From UMGS1279 sp045577495 (GTDB taxonomy: Bacteria; Bacillota; Clostridia; Oscillospirales; Acutalibacteraceae): a stretch of DNA of 54,558 nt. The position numbers were made by a program, and so were the translations under genes. The notes under the pieces are model-generated. The model was given only the letters and a program-made list of their open reading frames with translations. It was not told where the DNA came from and searched no databases. The stretch is from positions 1 to 54,558 of the forward strand of contig JAZNIK010000024.1 in the NCBI GenBank assembly GCA_045577495.1, in the 5' to 3' direction. Below, in pieces: positions 15,309 to 24,454 of this stretch. The first letter of the stretch is position 1; each line of letters opens with the position of its first letter.

Positions 15309-16517
15309 ATGAAAAAAGTTATAAGCATTTTAATTTGCAGTGTTTTAGTTTTTTCTATGGGGTCTTTTAACGCTTTGGCAAATACCGATACCGAGGTTGG
15401 CGTGGTTGAGAGTTTAGATTTTTCTAATTTAGTTGGCAACTCTATACGTAGCGAGGGTAAACAAGGTCTTAGATTTAAATACAGTGTTGATGAGACTTCT
15501 TATAATATTTATACCAGCGACGGATATACTGTTGATGAGATTGGCGTTTTAGCAATGCGCGATTCATTTTTAGACGGCGATGAATTAGTTATAGACGGAG
15601 TTTATAATAATAACAGAGCCAACATCGGTGTTTTTTATAGTTCTGCTAAAAGCATCAATAATCTTTCACAGGATAATATAGCCTCTGCCGTGCTTATAAA
15701 TATTGGTTTTAATGTAAATACACACATATATGACTTTTCAGCATATGCAGAGAATTATACAACCCGTATGTATATTATTTTGAGCAAAGATGACAATACC
15801 GTAATGCTTTACGATACTGAGGAAAAAGCATCAGTTGTTGATATTATGAAAGCAATTATCGATAAATATGAAGCAACAACCACTCCGGATGAGCAACTAA
15901 TCGCCGATTATCAAAGTGTTCAAAACCTTTTAAATAGTACTGATACCGATAAAAACGGCAAAACCGTTAAAGAAATATATTACGCTAAATATCCTGCAAA
16001 ACCTGCAGCGCCTACTGAGTCAAGCAAAACTGACACAACAGTTACCTTGACTGCTGTAAGTGGTTATGAGTACAAAATGAATGATGGCGAGTGGCAAACA
16101 AGTAATATTTTCACAGGCTTATCGCCCGCAACACAGTATAGCTTCTATCAGCGCGTTGCCGAAACAAATAGTGCCTATGCAAGTGCGTCGAGTGATGCGT
16201 TGGTTGTTACAACAGATAAATCAACACCCGCAAAGCCATCTGCACCTACTGAGGCAAGTAAAACCGACACAACAATCACCTTAACTAAGGTTGATGGTTA
16301 TGAATATTCAAAAGATGGAATTACATGGCAAACAAGTAATATTTTCACAGACTTATCCCCCGCAACACAGTATAGTTTCTATCAGCGTGTTGCTGCGACA
16401 GATAGTTCATATGCAAGTGAGTCGAGTGATGCATTGACTGTTACAACAAATTCAGCAACCTCGAGCGAGGATGATGGTTGGACAGGAGATTATATTATAA
16501 ATACTAAACCTAGATAA
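15309..16517 (+). CDS. Secreted protein with two C-terminal fibronectin type III-like repeats
   Basis: This is a 402-residue exported protein. The signal peptide (1-25, ending NALA) is followed by an unrecognised beta-rich domain (about 35-205). Two nearly identical FN3-like modules (about 235-308 and 318-390) share TSNIF, LSPATQYSFYQRVA and Ser/Ala-rich ends. No cell-wall sorting signal or transmembrane anchor is visible, so it is probably released or bound non-covalently. It is monocistronic, with its own promoter and a shared terminator. The two FN3 modules are also similar at the DNA level, which points to a recent internal duplication. Function unknown; a role in binding surface polysaccharide is only a guess. 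Confidence 0.75.
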   Translation: MKKVISILICSVLVFSMGSFNALANTDTEVGVVESLDFSNLVGNSIRSEGKQGLRFKYSVDETSYNIYTSDGYTVDEIGVLAMRDSFLDGDELVIDGVYNNNRANIGVFYSSAKSINNLSQDNIASAVLINIGFNVNTHIYDFSAYAENYTTRMYIILSKDDNTVMLYDTEEKASVVDIMKAIIDKYEATTTPDEQLIADYQSVQNLLNSTDTDKNGKTVKEIYYAKYPAKPAAPTESSKTDTTVTLTAVSGYEYKMNDGEWQTSNIFTGLSPATQYSFYQRVAETNSAYASASSDALVVTTDKSTPAKPSAPTEASKTDTTITLTKVDGYEYSKDGITWQTSNIFTDLSPATQYSFYQRVAATDSSYASESSDALTVTTNSATSSEDDGWTGDYIINTKPR

Positions 16518-16521
16518 AAGC

Positions 16522-16555
16522 AAAAGCACCTTGAAATTATTTTCAAGGTGCTTTT
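16522..16555. terminator. Bidirectional terminator between the FN3 gene and sigE
   Basis: A 15-bp stem (AAAAGCACCTTGAAA/TTTCAAGGTGCTTTT, 4-nt loop) with A- and T-rich flanks can serve both converging genes. Confidence 0.9.
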
Positions 16556-16578
16556 CGGTTTGTCATCTCCTGTAGGTT

Positions 16579-17295
16579 TTATGATACCGCTTTTTCAATA
16601 GAGCGTTTTAGTTTATCTATTATTCTTTTTTCAAGTCGGGATATGTAGGATTGCGATATGCCAAGGCAATCGGCAATTTGCTTTTGGGTATATTCTTCAT
16701 ACCCAAACATACCAAACCGCATCTCCATTATTTGTCGTTCTCTGGGTGGCAGTGATGCCACCAGTTTTTTTAGAATATTGTGTTCATCCTCGGTTTCAAT
16801 TCCGCGAGAAATTTCATCGTTTTCGGTTCCCAAAACATCGGATAACAATAGTTCGTTGCCGTCCCAATCAACATTTAGCGGTTCGTCTAAAGAGACCTCT
16901 GCTTTTAGATTGGTTGTTTTTCTCAGATACATTAAAATTTCGTTTTCTATGCAACGAGAAGCGTAAGTAGCAAGCTTTATGCCTTTGTCAGGGCAAAATG
17001 TGCTAACCGCTTTTATAAGACCTATTGTGCCAATTGAGATTAAATCTTCAATTCCGGCACCTGCGGCATCGAATTTTTTTGCTATATAAACAACTAGTCG
17101 AAGGTTGTGGGTTATAAGTTCGCTTTTTACCCTTTCGGGCTCCTCTGCCATATGTGATAAAAGTTCTTCTTCCTCTAGCGATGAAAAGGGTGGAGGAAGT
17201 ATATCGGGTCCGTTTATGTAATGACTTGGATTTTTTTGTTTAAGAAAAAAGTATATTTTTTTATAATATGTTAGTAAAATAGTTTTAATTTTCAT
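16579..17295 (-). CDS. sigE: RNA polymerase sporulation sigma factor SigE (pro-sigma-E)
   Basis: This 238-residue sigma-70 family protein directs mother-cell transcription early in sporulation. Region 2 is visible around RLVVYIAKKFDAAGAGIEDLISIG and GLIKAVSTFCPDKGIKLATY (two parts). Region 4 has PPRERQIMEMRFGM and an HTH QIADCLGISQSYISRLEKRI. The first roughly 30 residues are hydrophobic and basic (MKIKTILLTYYKKIYFFLK), matching the membrane-associated pro-sequence removed by SpoIIGA. The upstream neighbour 15 nt away is spoIIGA, the conserved pair in endospore formers. Its product should read the promoter seen upstream of spoIIID in this same window. Confidence 0.97.
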   Translation of the reverse strand: MKIKTILLTYYKKIYFFLKQKNPSHYINGPDILPPPFSSLEEEELLSHMAEEPERVKSELITHNLRLVVYIAKKFDAAGAGIEDLISIGTIGLIKAVSTFCPDKGIKLATYASRCIENEILMYLRKTTNLKAEVSLDEPLNVDWDGNELLLSDVLGTENDEISRGIETEDEHNILKKLVASLPPRERQIMEMRFGMFGYEEYTQKQIADCLGISQSYISRLEKRIIDKLKRSIEKAVS

Positions 17296-17310
17296 ATCGA
17301 TTTCCCTTCT

Positions 17311-18150
17311 TTATAATAATGTGGGGCTAATAACCGCCCTATAATCTTCACCCAAAGGCTCCTCGCTAATGGCTAGTAAAGGACGGGGAATTTCTATTAT
17401 TTGGTTATTAATTTCTACTGATAGCGTATCGGGCTCAAAGGCGGTTAACAGTCCGTGCCCACCAATAGAGGAATAAGGTATCAGGCGAAACCCTTTTATA
17501 TTTTTTTTTAGGTCGGATGCGGCTGTAAGGGTTGGAACAAAGCATAACAGTTTATTTGCTGTTTGTTTATCTATGACAATTATTGGTCTTTGTGTAATAC
17601 CATCTGTTAGACTATGCCCCGTATCAACCATAGCGGAAATTTTCACCTCGTTTTGTCCAACCCTGATTATCAAATCGCATCTTTTGGCATAAGGGGCGTG
17701 TTTTGCCGAAAAAAATCGCATAGTTAATAAAATCAAATAGCTGATAATGGTAGCGAAAATTAAAACAAGGGGAGATATATCAACATATACTATACCGTTG
17801 TTTATGGCTAATCTGTTTGGTTTAAAAATATACCAAATCCCCATCATACACCCTGCGTATATAAAGGATGCGGCGAAAAAAACCGCTATTCTGCGCACAA
17901 CACCTTTAAAGCTATCAACTCCAAAGCTTATTATTGTTATTACACCCGATATAACTAATCTAAAAACCGCCTCTATTAACGGGTTTGAGCTAGGCAAAAA
18001 TATGTATAAAGAAAATAATGCGCCAACAAGCGATCCTAGTATAATCCTGTATGTTTTGCATCCGTTTTTGCAGATTAGTGCCGTTAGTTTTAAAATAAAA
18101 AAATTAATAAATAGATTAAGCACAATCAGCACATCTACATATACAATCAA
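17311..18150 (-). CDS. spoIIGA: Sigma-E processing peptidase SpoIIGA
   Basis: This membrane-embedded aspartic protease (279 residues) cleaves the pro-sequence of sigma-E after a signal from the forespore. The N-terminal half has five membrane helices (MIVYVDVLIVLNLFINFFIL onward). The C-terminal half is a pepsin-like domain with the catalytic motif AMVDTGHSLTDG. Translation starts at TTG (18150), since no ATG fits and GAGGTG lies 8 nt upstream. The gene is followed by sigE after 15 nt. Its promoter region carries a Spo0A box at the position expected from the spoIIG operon of Bacillus. Confidence 0.94.
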   Translation of the reverse strand: MIVYVDVLIVLNLFINFFILKLTALICKNGCKTYRIILGSLVGALFSLYIFLPSSNPLIEAVFRLVISGVITIISFGVDSFKGVVRRIAVFFAASFIYAGCMMGIWYIFKPNRLAINNGIVYVDISPLVLIFATIISYLILLTMRFFSAKHAPYAKRCDLIIRVGQNEVKISAMVDTGHSLTDGITQRPIIVIDKQTANKLLCFVPTLTAASDLKKNIKGFRLIPYSSIGGHGLLTAFEPDTLSVEINNQIIEIPRPLLAISEEPLGEDYRAVISPTLL

Positions 18151-18182
18151 ACGGCACTCACCTCGCGTATTATTTTTATTTA

Positions 18183-18216
18183 ATTATAAGCCATTAATAA
18201 CAAAAAGGATGTCGAA
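18183..18216 (-). promoter_or_regulatory. Putative Spo0A-controlled spoIIG promoter
   Basis: The minus strand has TATAAT (18183-18188) as -10. No -35 hexamer occurs at normal spacing. Instead a perfect 0A box, TGTCGAA on the plus strand (18210-18216), sits 21 nt upstream of the -10. This mirrors the Bacillus spoIIG promoter, where Spo0A occupies the -35 region. Confidence 0.7.
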
Positions 18217-18248
18217 AATGGGTTTGTGTGTAAAAGAAATTTAAATGG

Positions 18249-18277
18249 TTGACTAGTGAGTAAAAAAAAGATAAAAT
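18249..18277 (+). promoter_or_regulatory. Promoter of rlmD
   Basis: TTGACT (18249-18254), a 17-nt spacer and TAAAAT (18272-18277). The predicted start near 18284 lies downstream of the ATG at 18280, which rules that start out. Confidence 0.75.
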
Positions 18278-18312
18278 AGATGGGTAATAGGTTTGCAGTA
18301 GTAGGTGTAAAT

Positions 18313-19683
18313 ATGAAGAAAAACGATGATATAAAACTTGATATAACTGCTATGACGGGCGAGGGTGTGGGTATAGCCCGATATGATGGTATGGCGGTTT
18401 TTGTTCCCCAAACAGCCATTGGCGATACCGTAATGGCACATATTATAAAGGTTAAAAAAAGCTATGCTATCGCAAAACTGCTAGATGTTATTTTACCCTC
18501 TAAGGATAGAACTCAGTTTGATTGTAATGTATTTTCAAAATGTGGCGGTTGCGCCTTTAGGCATATAAGCTATGATGCAGAAAAAAAGGTTAAATACAAT
18601 AATGTTAAGGATGCTATGCTTAGAATAGGCGGGATTGATAAAACACCGAATGATATAATCACATTAGAGCAAACCAAAGCCTATAGAAATAAAGCGCAAT
18701 ATCCGATTTCGCAGGGCGATAATGGAATTAGCTACGGATTTTTTGCAAAACATTCGCATCGAGTAATCGAATGTGATGATTGTTTGTTGCAACCCGAAAT
18801 TTTCACTCAAATTATGAGTGATATAAAAAAGTGGGCAGATAGGTTTGGCGTTTCGGTGTATGATGAAAATACAAAAAGTGGAATTTTAAGGCACGTACTT
18901 ATAAGATTAGGGGAAGAAACAAATCAAATAATGGTGGTGCCGGTAATAAATGGCGATGAATTGCCATATGCAACAGAGCTAGTGGAAGTTTTAAAGGCTC
19001 GTTTAAAGGAGTCTCTGTATAGTTTGCAATATAACATAAACAAGGCAGACACCAATGTTGTTTTAGGCGAAAAAACTGTTTTGGTTTATGGAAAAACATA
19101 TATAACCGATAAAATTTGTGGTGTGGTATTAAAAATTTCGGCAAATTCATTTTATCAGGTTAACAAAAAAGCGGCAGAGGTGCTATATTCCAAGGCGGCA
19201 TCATATATTGAAAATGATGACCGAGTAATAATAGACCTTTTTTGTGGCATTGGTTCCATTGGGCTTAGTTTGCTTTCTCTGTGTGGCGAAAACAATAGAA
19301 AACTTTACGGAGTAGAAATTGTTGAACAGGCGGTTTTGGATGCTAAATGCAACGCTAAAGAAAACGGATTTTTAAACTGTGAGTTTATTTGTGCAGATGC
19401 TACGGGTGCGGCAGAAAAGCTTAATAAACAAAAAATCAAGCCCGATGTGGTTGTGGTTGACCCACCGCGCAAAGGGTGCGATGCCGAGCTTATAGAAACA
19501 ATCAGCAAAGGCTTTGCACCAAAAAAACTCATTTATATTTCTTGCGACCCTGCAACTCTTGCCCGTGACAGTAAATTGTTGTGTGAAAATGATTATGCTT
19601 TAAAAGAATATACACCCGTAGACCTTTTTCCTAAAACAGCACATGTAGAAACTGTCGCACTTTTTGAAAAAAATAACATTTAA
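18313..19683 (+). CDS. rlmD: 23S rRNA (uracil-C5)-methyltransferase RlmD/RumA family
   Basis: This SAM-dependent enzyme methylates a uridine of 23S rRNA (U1939 in E. coli, also called RumA). It has 456 residues. A TRAM RNA-binding domain (about 1-60) is followed by iron-sulfur cysteines (DCNVFSKCGGC) and a Rossmann methyltransferase domain. That domain carries the SAM loop DLFCGIGSIGLSL, the DPPRKGCD motif, and the catalytic nucleophile in YISCDPATLARD. Start 18313 (MKKNDDIKLDI) is chosen because the promoter predicts a transcript beginning near 18284 and a GTAGGTG ribosome-like site precedes it. Low-GC Firmicutes often carry several paralogues (RlmCD), so the exact target uridine is not certain. 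Confidence 0.9.
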   Translation: MKKNDDIKLDITAMTGEGVGIARYDGMAVFVPQTAIGDTVMAHIIKVKKSYAIAKLLDVILPSKDRTQFDCNVFSKCGGCAFRHISYDAEKKVKYNNVKDAMLRIGGIDKTPNDIITLEQTKAYRNKAQYPISQGDNGISYGFFAKHSHRVIECDDCLLQPEIFTQIMSDIKKWADRFGVSVYDENTKSGILRHVLIRLGEETNQIMVVPVINGDELPYATELVEVLKARLKESLYSLQYNINKADTNVVLGEKTVLVYGKTYITDKICGVVLKISANSFYQVNKKAAEVLYSKAASYIENDDRVIIDLFCGIGSIGLSLLSLCGENNRKLYGVEIVEQAVLDAKCNAKENGFLNCEFICADATGAAEKLNKQKIKPDVVVVDPPRKGCDAELIETISKGFAPKKLIYISCDPATLARDSKLLCENDYALKEYTPVDLFPKTAHVETVALFEKNNI

Positions 19684-19720
19684 ATTTTAAATCTTGGTCA
19701 ATCAAACTAAGGAGATATCT

Positions 19721-21208
19721 ATGAATAGTATTTCTGCACTTGTTAATTGGCTAAGTGATAGCGTGATTTGGGGACCGCCAATGATAATAGCTCTGTTTTC
19801 ATTCGGCGTGTATATTACTGTTAGAACCGGATTTTTTCAAATAACCAGAACAAAACTGATTTTTGATAAAACAATTAAATCCCTTTTTAAACAAAAAAAC
19901 CGTCCTCAAACCAGTGGTTCAATTACACAATTTCAGGCAATCACAACCGCACTGGCAGCAACCATAGGAACAGGCAACATAGCAGGTGTTGCTTCGGCTA
20001 TTATGGTGGGAGGGCCCGGTGCGGTTTTTTGGATGTGGGTTTCTGCCTTTTTTGGAATGATGACAGCTTTTGCCGAAAATGTTCTTGGCATTTTTTATCG
20101 AGAACGCGGTAAAAACGGGGAATGGTCGGGCGGAGCAATGTATTATATAAAAAATGGGCTAAGCGGGAGAAAAAGGCTCAAAAAAATAGCTCAACCTTTG
20201 GCGGTGAGCTTTGCGGTTTTTTGTATACTTGCCTCTTTTGGAATGGGCAATATGATACAAATAAATACAGTTTCAGGGGTACTAAAAAACTCCTTAAAGC
20301 CGATTTTAAATGTTAGCATATCCCCTGTTTTTACGGGGGTGATATCGGCGGTAATTTTGATTTTTATAACCTTTGGTGGCGTTGGGCGAATAGGTAAGGT
20401 GACAGAAAAACTAGTACCTTTTATGGCAGGATTTTATATAGTTGGTACTCTGCTTATATTTTTAAGCAACCTTAAAAACACACCGCTTGTTTTTGGCTCT
20501 ATATTAAGGGGTGCTTTTGGTGTAGATTCTGTTACAGGCTTATTTGTGGGAATAACCATAAAAAAAGCGGTAGATATGGGCTTTAGACGTGGTGTTTTTT
20601 CAAACGAGGCAGGGCTTGGCTCATCGGTTATTGTACATTCGGCATCTGATGTTAGCGAACCTGTTATACAGGGTATGTGGGGAATTTTTGCTGTTTTTTT
20701 TGATACCATTATAGGTTGCACCTTAACCGCTTTTGCCATTTTATCCTCGGGAGTTGTGGATTTAAAAAGCGGAGCATCATTAAGTGGTGAAAAGGGTGCA
20801 GAACTTGTAGCACGTGCGTTTAGCACATCTTTTGGAGAATATGCAGGTTTTTTTATCGCTATCTCTACGGTGTTTTTTGCCTTTTCAACCGTAATAGGTT
20901 GGTCATATTATGGTCAAAAGGCGGTGGAGTTTGTCTTTGGGGGTGGCGGTGTAAATTGGTATCGTGTGTTATTTTGCGTTGCGGCTATTCTGGGTGCTAT
21001 ATTGGAACTCGACTTTATTTGGACATTATCTGATATGTTCAATGGATTGATGGCTGTGCCAAATCTGATAGCAATATTTTTACTGTCTGACAAGGTGATA
21101 GAAATGACAAAAAATTATTTACTACGAAAGGTAAAAAACAAAAGTTATATACCGCCGATGCTTTCTTTCGATAGCAAACTTCAAAAAGAAGCGGAAGAAA
21201 ATTTGTAA
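19721..21208 (+). CDS. Sodium:alanine (AGCS family) amino-acid symporter
   Basis: This integral membrane carrier (495 residues, about 10-11 helices) takes up alanine or glycine with sodium. The AGCS signature is clear: AATIGTGNIAGVASAIMVGGP, then GAVFWMWVSAFFGM, and FSNEAGLGSS further on. The ATG at 19721 follows an AAGGAG ribosome site; an in-frame TTG at 19694 lacks one. The gene begins 37 nt after rlmD with no terminator between, so the two may be co-transcribed, with a strong hairpin after the stop. Substrate specificity among Ala, Gly, Ser or Gln cannot be read from the sequence. Confidence 0.93.
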   Translation: MNSISALVNWLSDSVIWGPPMIIALFSFGVYITVRTGFFQITRTKLIFDKTIKSLFKQKNRPQTSGSITQFQAITTALAATIGTGNIAGVASAIMVGGPGAVFWMWVSAFFGMMTAFAENVLGIFYRERGKNGEWSGGAMYYIKNGLSGRKRLKKIAQPLAVSFAVFCILASFGMGNMIQINTVSGVLKNSLKPILNVSISPVFTGVISAVILIFITFGGVGRIGKVTEKLVPFMAGFYIVGTLLIFLSNLKNTPLVFGSILRGAFGVDSVTGLFVGITIKKAVDMGFRRGVFSNEAGLGSSVIVHSASDVSEPVIQGMWGIFAVFFDTIIGCTLTAFAILSSGVVDLKSGASLSGEKGAELVARAFSTSFGEYAGFFIAISTVFFAFSTVIGWSYYGQKAVEFVFGGGGVNWYRVLFCVAAILGAILELDFIWTLSDMFNGLMAVPNLIAIFLLSDKVIEMTKNYLLRKVKNKSYIPPMLSFDSKLQKEAEENL

Positions 21209-21211
21209 AGC

Positions 21212-21255
21212 AAAAAGGCTTTTGCACCTTTGTTCAGTGCGAAAAGCCTTTTTTA
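21212..21255. terminator. Terminator between the AGCS symporter and XRE regulator
   Basis: A long A/T-flanked stem (AAAAAGGCTTTT-GCAC with GTGC-G-AAAAGCCTTTTT) lies between two converging genes. Confidence 0.88.
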
Positions 21256-21258
21256 TTA

Positions 21259-21666
21259 TCAATCATTTAAGAGCTTGTCTGCAAGGTCTAAAATATCTTT
21301 AAAAACTTTATCCTTCAAGTTGTCAGGAAGTAGTCTGTAATGGCTCATTAAGGTTCTTTCCTGATTATTTAATGAAAGATTAGGTTGAAAATTATCAACC
21401 TCAGGCTTGGGAGAGCCTAAATTGTTTGGAATTGGAAAGTCATGGGGGTCGGGAGCTCCAAACATAAGCTCATGAACCGAAACATTAAAAATCAACGCAA
21501 GTCGGCTAATGTTTTCGGGCGAGGGAATAACATTTCTCTCATAATAGGCATAGGTAGAGCGTTTAACCTTTAAAATATTTGCTACTTGCTCTTGGGTTAG
21601 CTTGTGAGCCTTTCTAAGCTTTATTAGCATCTTTGCCAAAATTGTTTTTTGGGTATCGTTGGACAT
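21259..21666 (-). CDS. XRE-family helix-turn-helix transcriptional regulator
   Basis: This 135-residue protein has a Cro/CI-type HTH at about 8-68 (KLRKAHKLTQEQVANILKV, then RSTYAYYERN). A C-terminal tail of about 65 residues has no recognised domain and ends in acidic helices (KDKVFKDILDLADKLLND). An AGAGAGG ribosome site precedes the ATG. It is transcribed away from tRNA-Thr and converges on the symporter gene. Its target and ligand are unknown. Confidence 0.85.
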   Translation of the reverse strand: MSNDTQKTILAKMLIKLRKAHKLTQEQVANILKVKRSTYAYYERNVIPSPENISRLALIFNVSVHELMFGAPDPHDFPIPNNLGSPKPEVDNFQPNLSLNNQERTLMSHYRLLPDNLKDKVFKDILDLADKLLND

Positions 21667-21699
21667 AATATAAAACCTCTCTTAAAATTAAAAATACAC

Positions 21700-21728
21700 T
21701 TGACTGTTTATTTAAAAATTGCTATAAT
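21700..21728 (+). promoter_or_regulatory. Promoter of tRNA-Thr
   Basis: TTGACT (21700-21705), a 17-nt spacer and TATAAT (21723-21728) lie 33 nt before the mature tRNA. Confidence 0.88.
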
Positions 21729-21761
21729 TATTGGGCTGGTTGTACCTGGATATTTAACCTT

Positions 21762-21836
21762 GCTGATGTGGCTCAATGGCAGAGCAGCTCACTCGTAATG
21801 AGCAGGTTGTCAGTTCGATTCTGATCATCAGCTCCA
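21762..21836 (+). tRNA. tRNA-Thr (anticodon CGT)
   Basis: The cloverleaf is complete: acceptor GCTGATG/CATCAGC, D-stem GCTC/GAGC, anticodon stem GCTCA/TGAGC with loop CTCGTAA (anticodon CGT), T-arm with TTCGATT, discriminator T and an encoded CCA. It reads the ACG codon and is a single-gene transcript between its own promoter and terminator. Confidence 0.95.
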
Positions 21837-21840
21837 AACA

Positions 21841-21873
21841 AAAACCCGTTCTCAAATGAGGGCGGTTTTTTGT
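21841..21873 (+). terminator. Terminator of tRNA-Thr
   Basis: An 8-bp stem CCGTTCTC/GAGGGCGG (two G-U pairs, AAAT loop) is followed by TTTTTTG. It also lies just past the converging U32 gene. Confidence 0.85.
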
Positions 21874-23952
21874 TTATTTTACCCCGTTTTTATAAAGACC
21901 GCGGGTGAAGTCTGACCCATAGTGACTTTTATTGGATAAAAGGTCGAGTGTAATTTTTTTAGCATCTTCACCCGATTCGATGGTGAAGAATATATATCCA
22001 TAATCCACATTCAAAGAATGTAAGTGGTCAGAAATATCGGTTATTTTTGTGTTTAAAATTTCAGAAATTCCATTGTCACAAATCACAGGGAATTTATTGC
22101 CCAGTCTATCTGTTATTTGGCAAAAATCTTTTTTTCCTTTGCAACCAACACCATTTTTAACAGGGCAGTTTCTGGTTAGCATAAGCGGTTGATATCCGTA
22201 GCAAATACCATAAGTTTTAATGGCATCATTGTAACAAAGACTACCTATTTCATTAAATGATAATTCAGATGAAATAACAATATTTTTTACCCCAATACCA
22301 CTAAGATAGCTTAAAGAAAAGGAATTAAAAGCATTGAGTCCAAATCCGCACATTATATCAAAGCCTAAATCTGATGCTAAACAAAGCTCTGCAAGATTAT
22401 TGCAAACCACCTTTTTTATACCGATTCGCTTTAATTCGTTTAGGGCTAAAAGGGTGGAACTATCATCAAAACTTGCGCGAGGTAGTTCTGCCACTGCATT
22501 TAAAAACAAGCTTTTATTCTCGATAGACTTTTTTGCAGATGATATAATCTTTTTATACGGTAAAGAATAGCCCACAAGGGAATTTAGAGCCTCTTTACAA
22601 GCGATAAGTTGCTCGGCATTATTAAATCTTGCAAAAAATCCTTTTGCCGATTTTTGCGGAATTATTAAGGCTTTTTCAATTTTTATATCCGAGATGTTTC
22701 TCTCAAAGCATCTTAGGAAATCCAGTTTTTCTACTGCCTCTTTTTTGAGAGCATTTAGGGAAGAAATGCTAATGGTAATATCCGCATCAAGTTCAAGGTT
22801 AATGTTATTTGTAAAATAACAGGTTCCTCCAAGCTTATTAAAACAATCAACAACCTTGCTTTTTTCTAATGGAACCTTTATCGCCTTTTCGGGCACCCCG
22901 CCTAAAACAGTTGCCGAAAGCAATTTATACTTAACTGTAACGGAGCATGGAGCATTTTCCTTAATGCTTATTTCAAAATCAAGAGCAAGGCGTTGCCTTT
23001 CTCTGCGGTAAAGCTCGTGTATGGAGGATAAGACCGATTTTGACACAGTTTTGTCTTCTTCACTTCTAACGCCAAACATATCTTTGCCGAGTGAGTTTTT
23101 AAAATATCCGTCGGTAAAACCATCGCGTGAAAAAACATCCTCTAAAAGCTTTAAAGTGGCGCTTGAAACTTTGCCATTTTCTAAGGTTTGTTTTAAGGCA
23201 TCAACAGTAACGGCTACATATTCGGGGCGTGTCATTCTGCCTTCAATTTTTAAGGACGCAACCCCCATATTCCCAAGACTATCAAGATGGTTTATAAGAC
23301 TTAAATCTTTTAGACTTAAATCATAGCCGGTTCCACCTTTTGCGTTAAAAGGCAGACGACAGGTACCTGCACAAAGACCGCGATTTGCACTTCTGCCGCC
23401 CAAAAATGCGCTAAAATAGCATTGACCCGAAATGCACATACACAAAGCCCCGTGCACAAAAACCTCAACCTCTATGTCGAGTTCCTTTGCCTTTTGGCAG
23501 AAGATTTTAAGTTCGGTTTCGCTCATTTCACGGGCGGGAACAACACGTTTAAAACCTAATTTTTTTAAAAAAGGCAAAGCTGCCGCCGAATGAACCGACA
23601 TTTGTGTAGATGCGTGTAAAACCATTTGGGGCGCTTTTTCTTTAAGCAGTGATGCAAGTCCGATGTCTTGAACTATAATAGCATCTATTCCAAAATTAAA
23701 TGCACGCACCGCCAAGGAAACCGCTTTTTGCATCTCCTCATCTTTGATAAGGGTGTTTAGGGTAAGATAGCATTTAACTTCGTTATGTTTGCAATATGCG
23801 ATAGCGTTTTTGAGATTTTCGTTATCAAAATTATTTGCATTTCGCCTTGCGTTAAATTCTTCTGCGCCAAAATAAACTGCATCGGCTCCTGTGCGAACCG
23901 CGGCAACTAAGGAATCCATATTACCAACTGGTGCCAAAATTTCCATTCTCAT
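21874..23952 (-). CDS. U32-family protein with DUF3656 domain
   Basis: This 692-residue member of the peptidase U32 family is now known mainly from RNA-modifying members: RlhA (hydroxycytidine in 23S rRNA) and TrhP (tRNA hydroxyuridine). The N-terminal TIM-barrel part starts EILAPVGNMDSLVAAVRTGADAVYFG. It contains the U32 signature EVFVHGALCMCISGQCYFSAF with nearby Cys residues (RSANRGLCAGTC) that may bind an iron-sulfur cluster. A DUF3656-like middle section (about 310-420) and a second barrel-like part follow, ending with a Cys-rich stretch (RNCPVKNGVGCKGKKDFC). Size and domain order resemble RlhA. It is followed 13 nt upstream by a DUF4358 lipoprotein gene, with which it is probably co-transcribed. 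A protease role is unlikely but not excluded. Confidence 0.85.
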   Translation of the reverse strand: MRMEILAPVGNMDSLVAAVRTGADAVYFGAEEFNARRNANNFDNENLKNAIAYCKHNEVKCYLTLNTLIKDEEMQKAVSLAVRAFNFGIDAIIVQDIGLASLLKEKAPQMVLHASTQMSVHSAAALPFLKKLGFKRVVPAREMSETELKIFCQKAKELDIEVEVFVHGALCMCISGQCYFSAFLGGRSANRGLCAGTCRLPFNAKGGTGYDLSLKDLSLINHLDSLGNMGVASLKIEGRMTRPEYVAVTVDALKQTLENGKVSSATLKLLEDVFSRDGFTDGYFKNSLGKDMFGVRSEEDKTVSKSVLSSIHELYRRERQRLALDFEISIKENAPCSVTVKYKLLSATVLGGVPEKAIKVPLEKSKVVDCFNKLGGTCYFTNNINLELDADITISISSLNALKKEAVEKLDFLRCFERNISDIKIEKALIIPQKSAKGFFARFNNAEQLIACKEALNSLVGYSLPYKKIISSAKKSIENKSLFLNAVAELPRASFDDSSTLLALNELKRIGIKKVVCNNLAELCLASDLGFDIMCGFGLNAFNSFSLSYLSGIGVKNIVISSELSFNEIGSLCYNDAIKTYGICYGYQPLMLTRNCPVKNGVGCKGKKDFCQITDRLGNKFPVICDNGISEILNTKITDISDHLHSLNVDYGYIFFTIESGEDAKKITLDLLSNKSHYGSDFTRGLYKNGVK

Positions 23953-23965
23953 AATCGATTACCGT

Positions 23966-24454
23966 TTAATATATCGGCTCTGCCGATAGTGATGATAAAT
24001 ATGCTTCCAACCTTTCGGAGTTGGCAGATATAACAAGTAAAATTATGTTATCAATCTTAACCAAAATTCTGTTTTGGGTTTTTTGATATTCAGAGGTTAT
24101 TGTGGCTTCAAAAGAAGTCGTAAGTTTTGTTATATAAGAGGATATTCCCGTAATAACGGCAGTTTGCTGCGCATCATCAACAATTTCAAATGCGGCAACT
24201 GTATCTGCTGAACTTGCTGAGGCATCTATAAAAACACTAAATCGCTTTATATCGGTATCCTGAATTTGAAAATGAGCGGGTAGGTTTGATCCCGAAAGAG
24301 GAGTAAGCTCGTTAAGTTCAAGCTTAGCGCAAATATGTTCGGTAAGTGTTGAGGGGGTAAGCTCGTTTGTGTCTTTGCAACCCGTTAGCATAGATGTAAA
24401 TATTAAAACAAAGCATATAAGAAATACGGGTAGCGTTTGTTTTGCATATTTCAT
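23966..24454 (-). CDS. DUF4358-like small lipoprotein
   Basis: This 162-residue lipoprotein has a lipobox MLTGC (Cys26). The mature part shows the DUF4358 pattern: an amphipathic start, a central DTVAAFEIVDDAQQ-type strand and helix, and a C-terminal ILVKIDNIILLVISANSERL segment. The family is common in gut Clostridia and has no known role. The gene precedes the U32 gene on the same strand with a 13-nt gap. Confidence 0.75.
   Translation of the reverse strand: MKYAKQTLPVFLICFVLIFTSMLTGCKDTNELTPSTLTEHICAKLELNELTPLSGSNLPAHFQIQDTDIKRFSVFIDASASSADTVAAFEIVDDAQQTAVITGISSYITKLTTSFEATITSEYQKTQNRILVKIDNIILLVISANSERLEAYLSSLSAEPIY

Noticed and set aside
18280..18312. ATG start of rlmD at 18280
   Set aside because: It lies upstream of the predicted transcription start and has no ribosome site; 18313 fits both.
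21762..21873. tRNA-Thr as an integration site
   Set aside because: No repeat of its 3' end and no integrase was found nearby; only ordinary housekeeping genes flank it.
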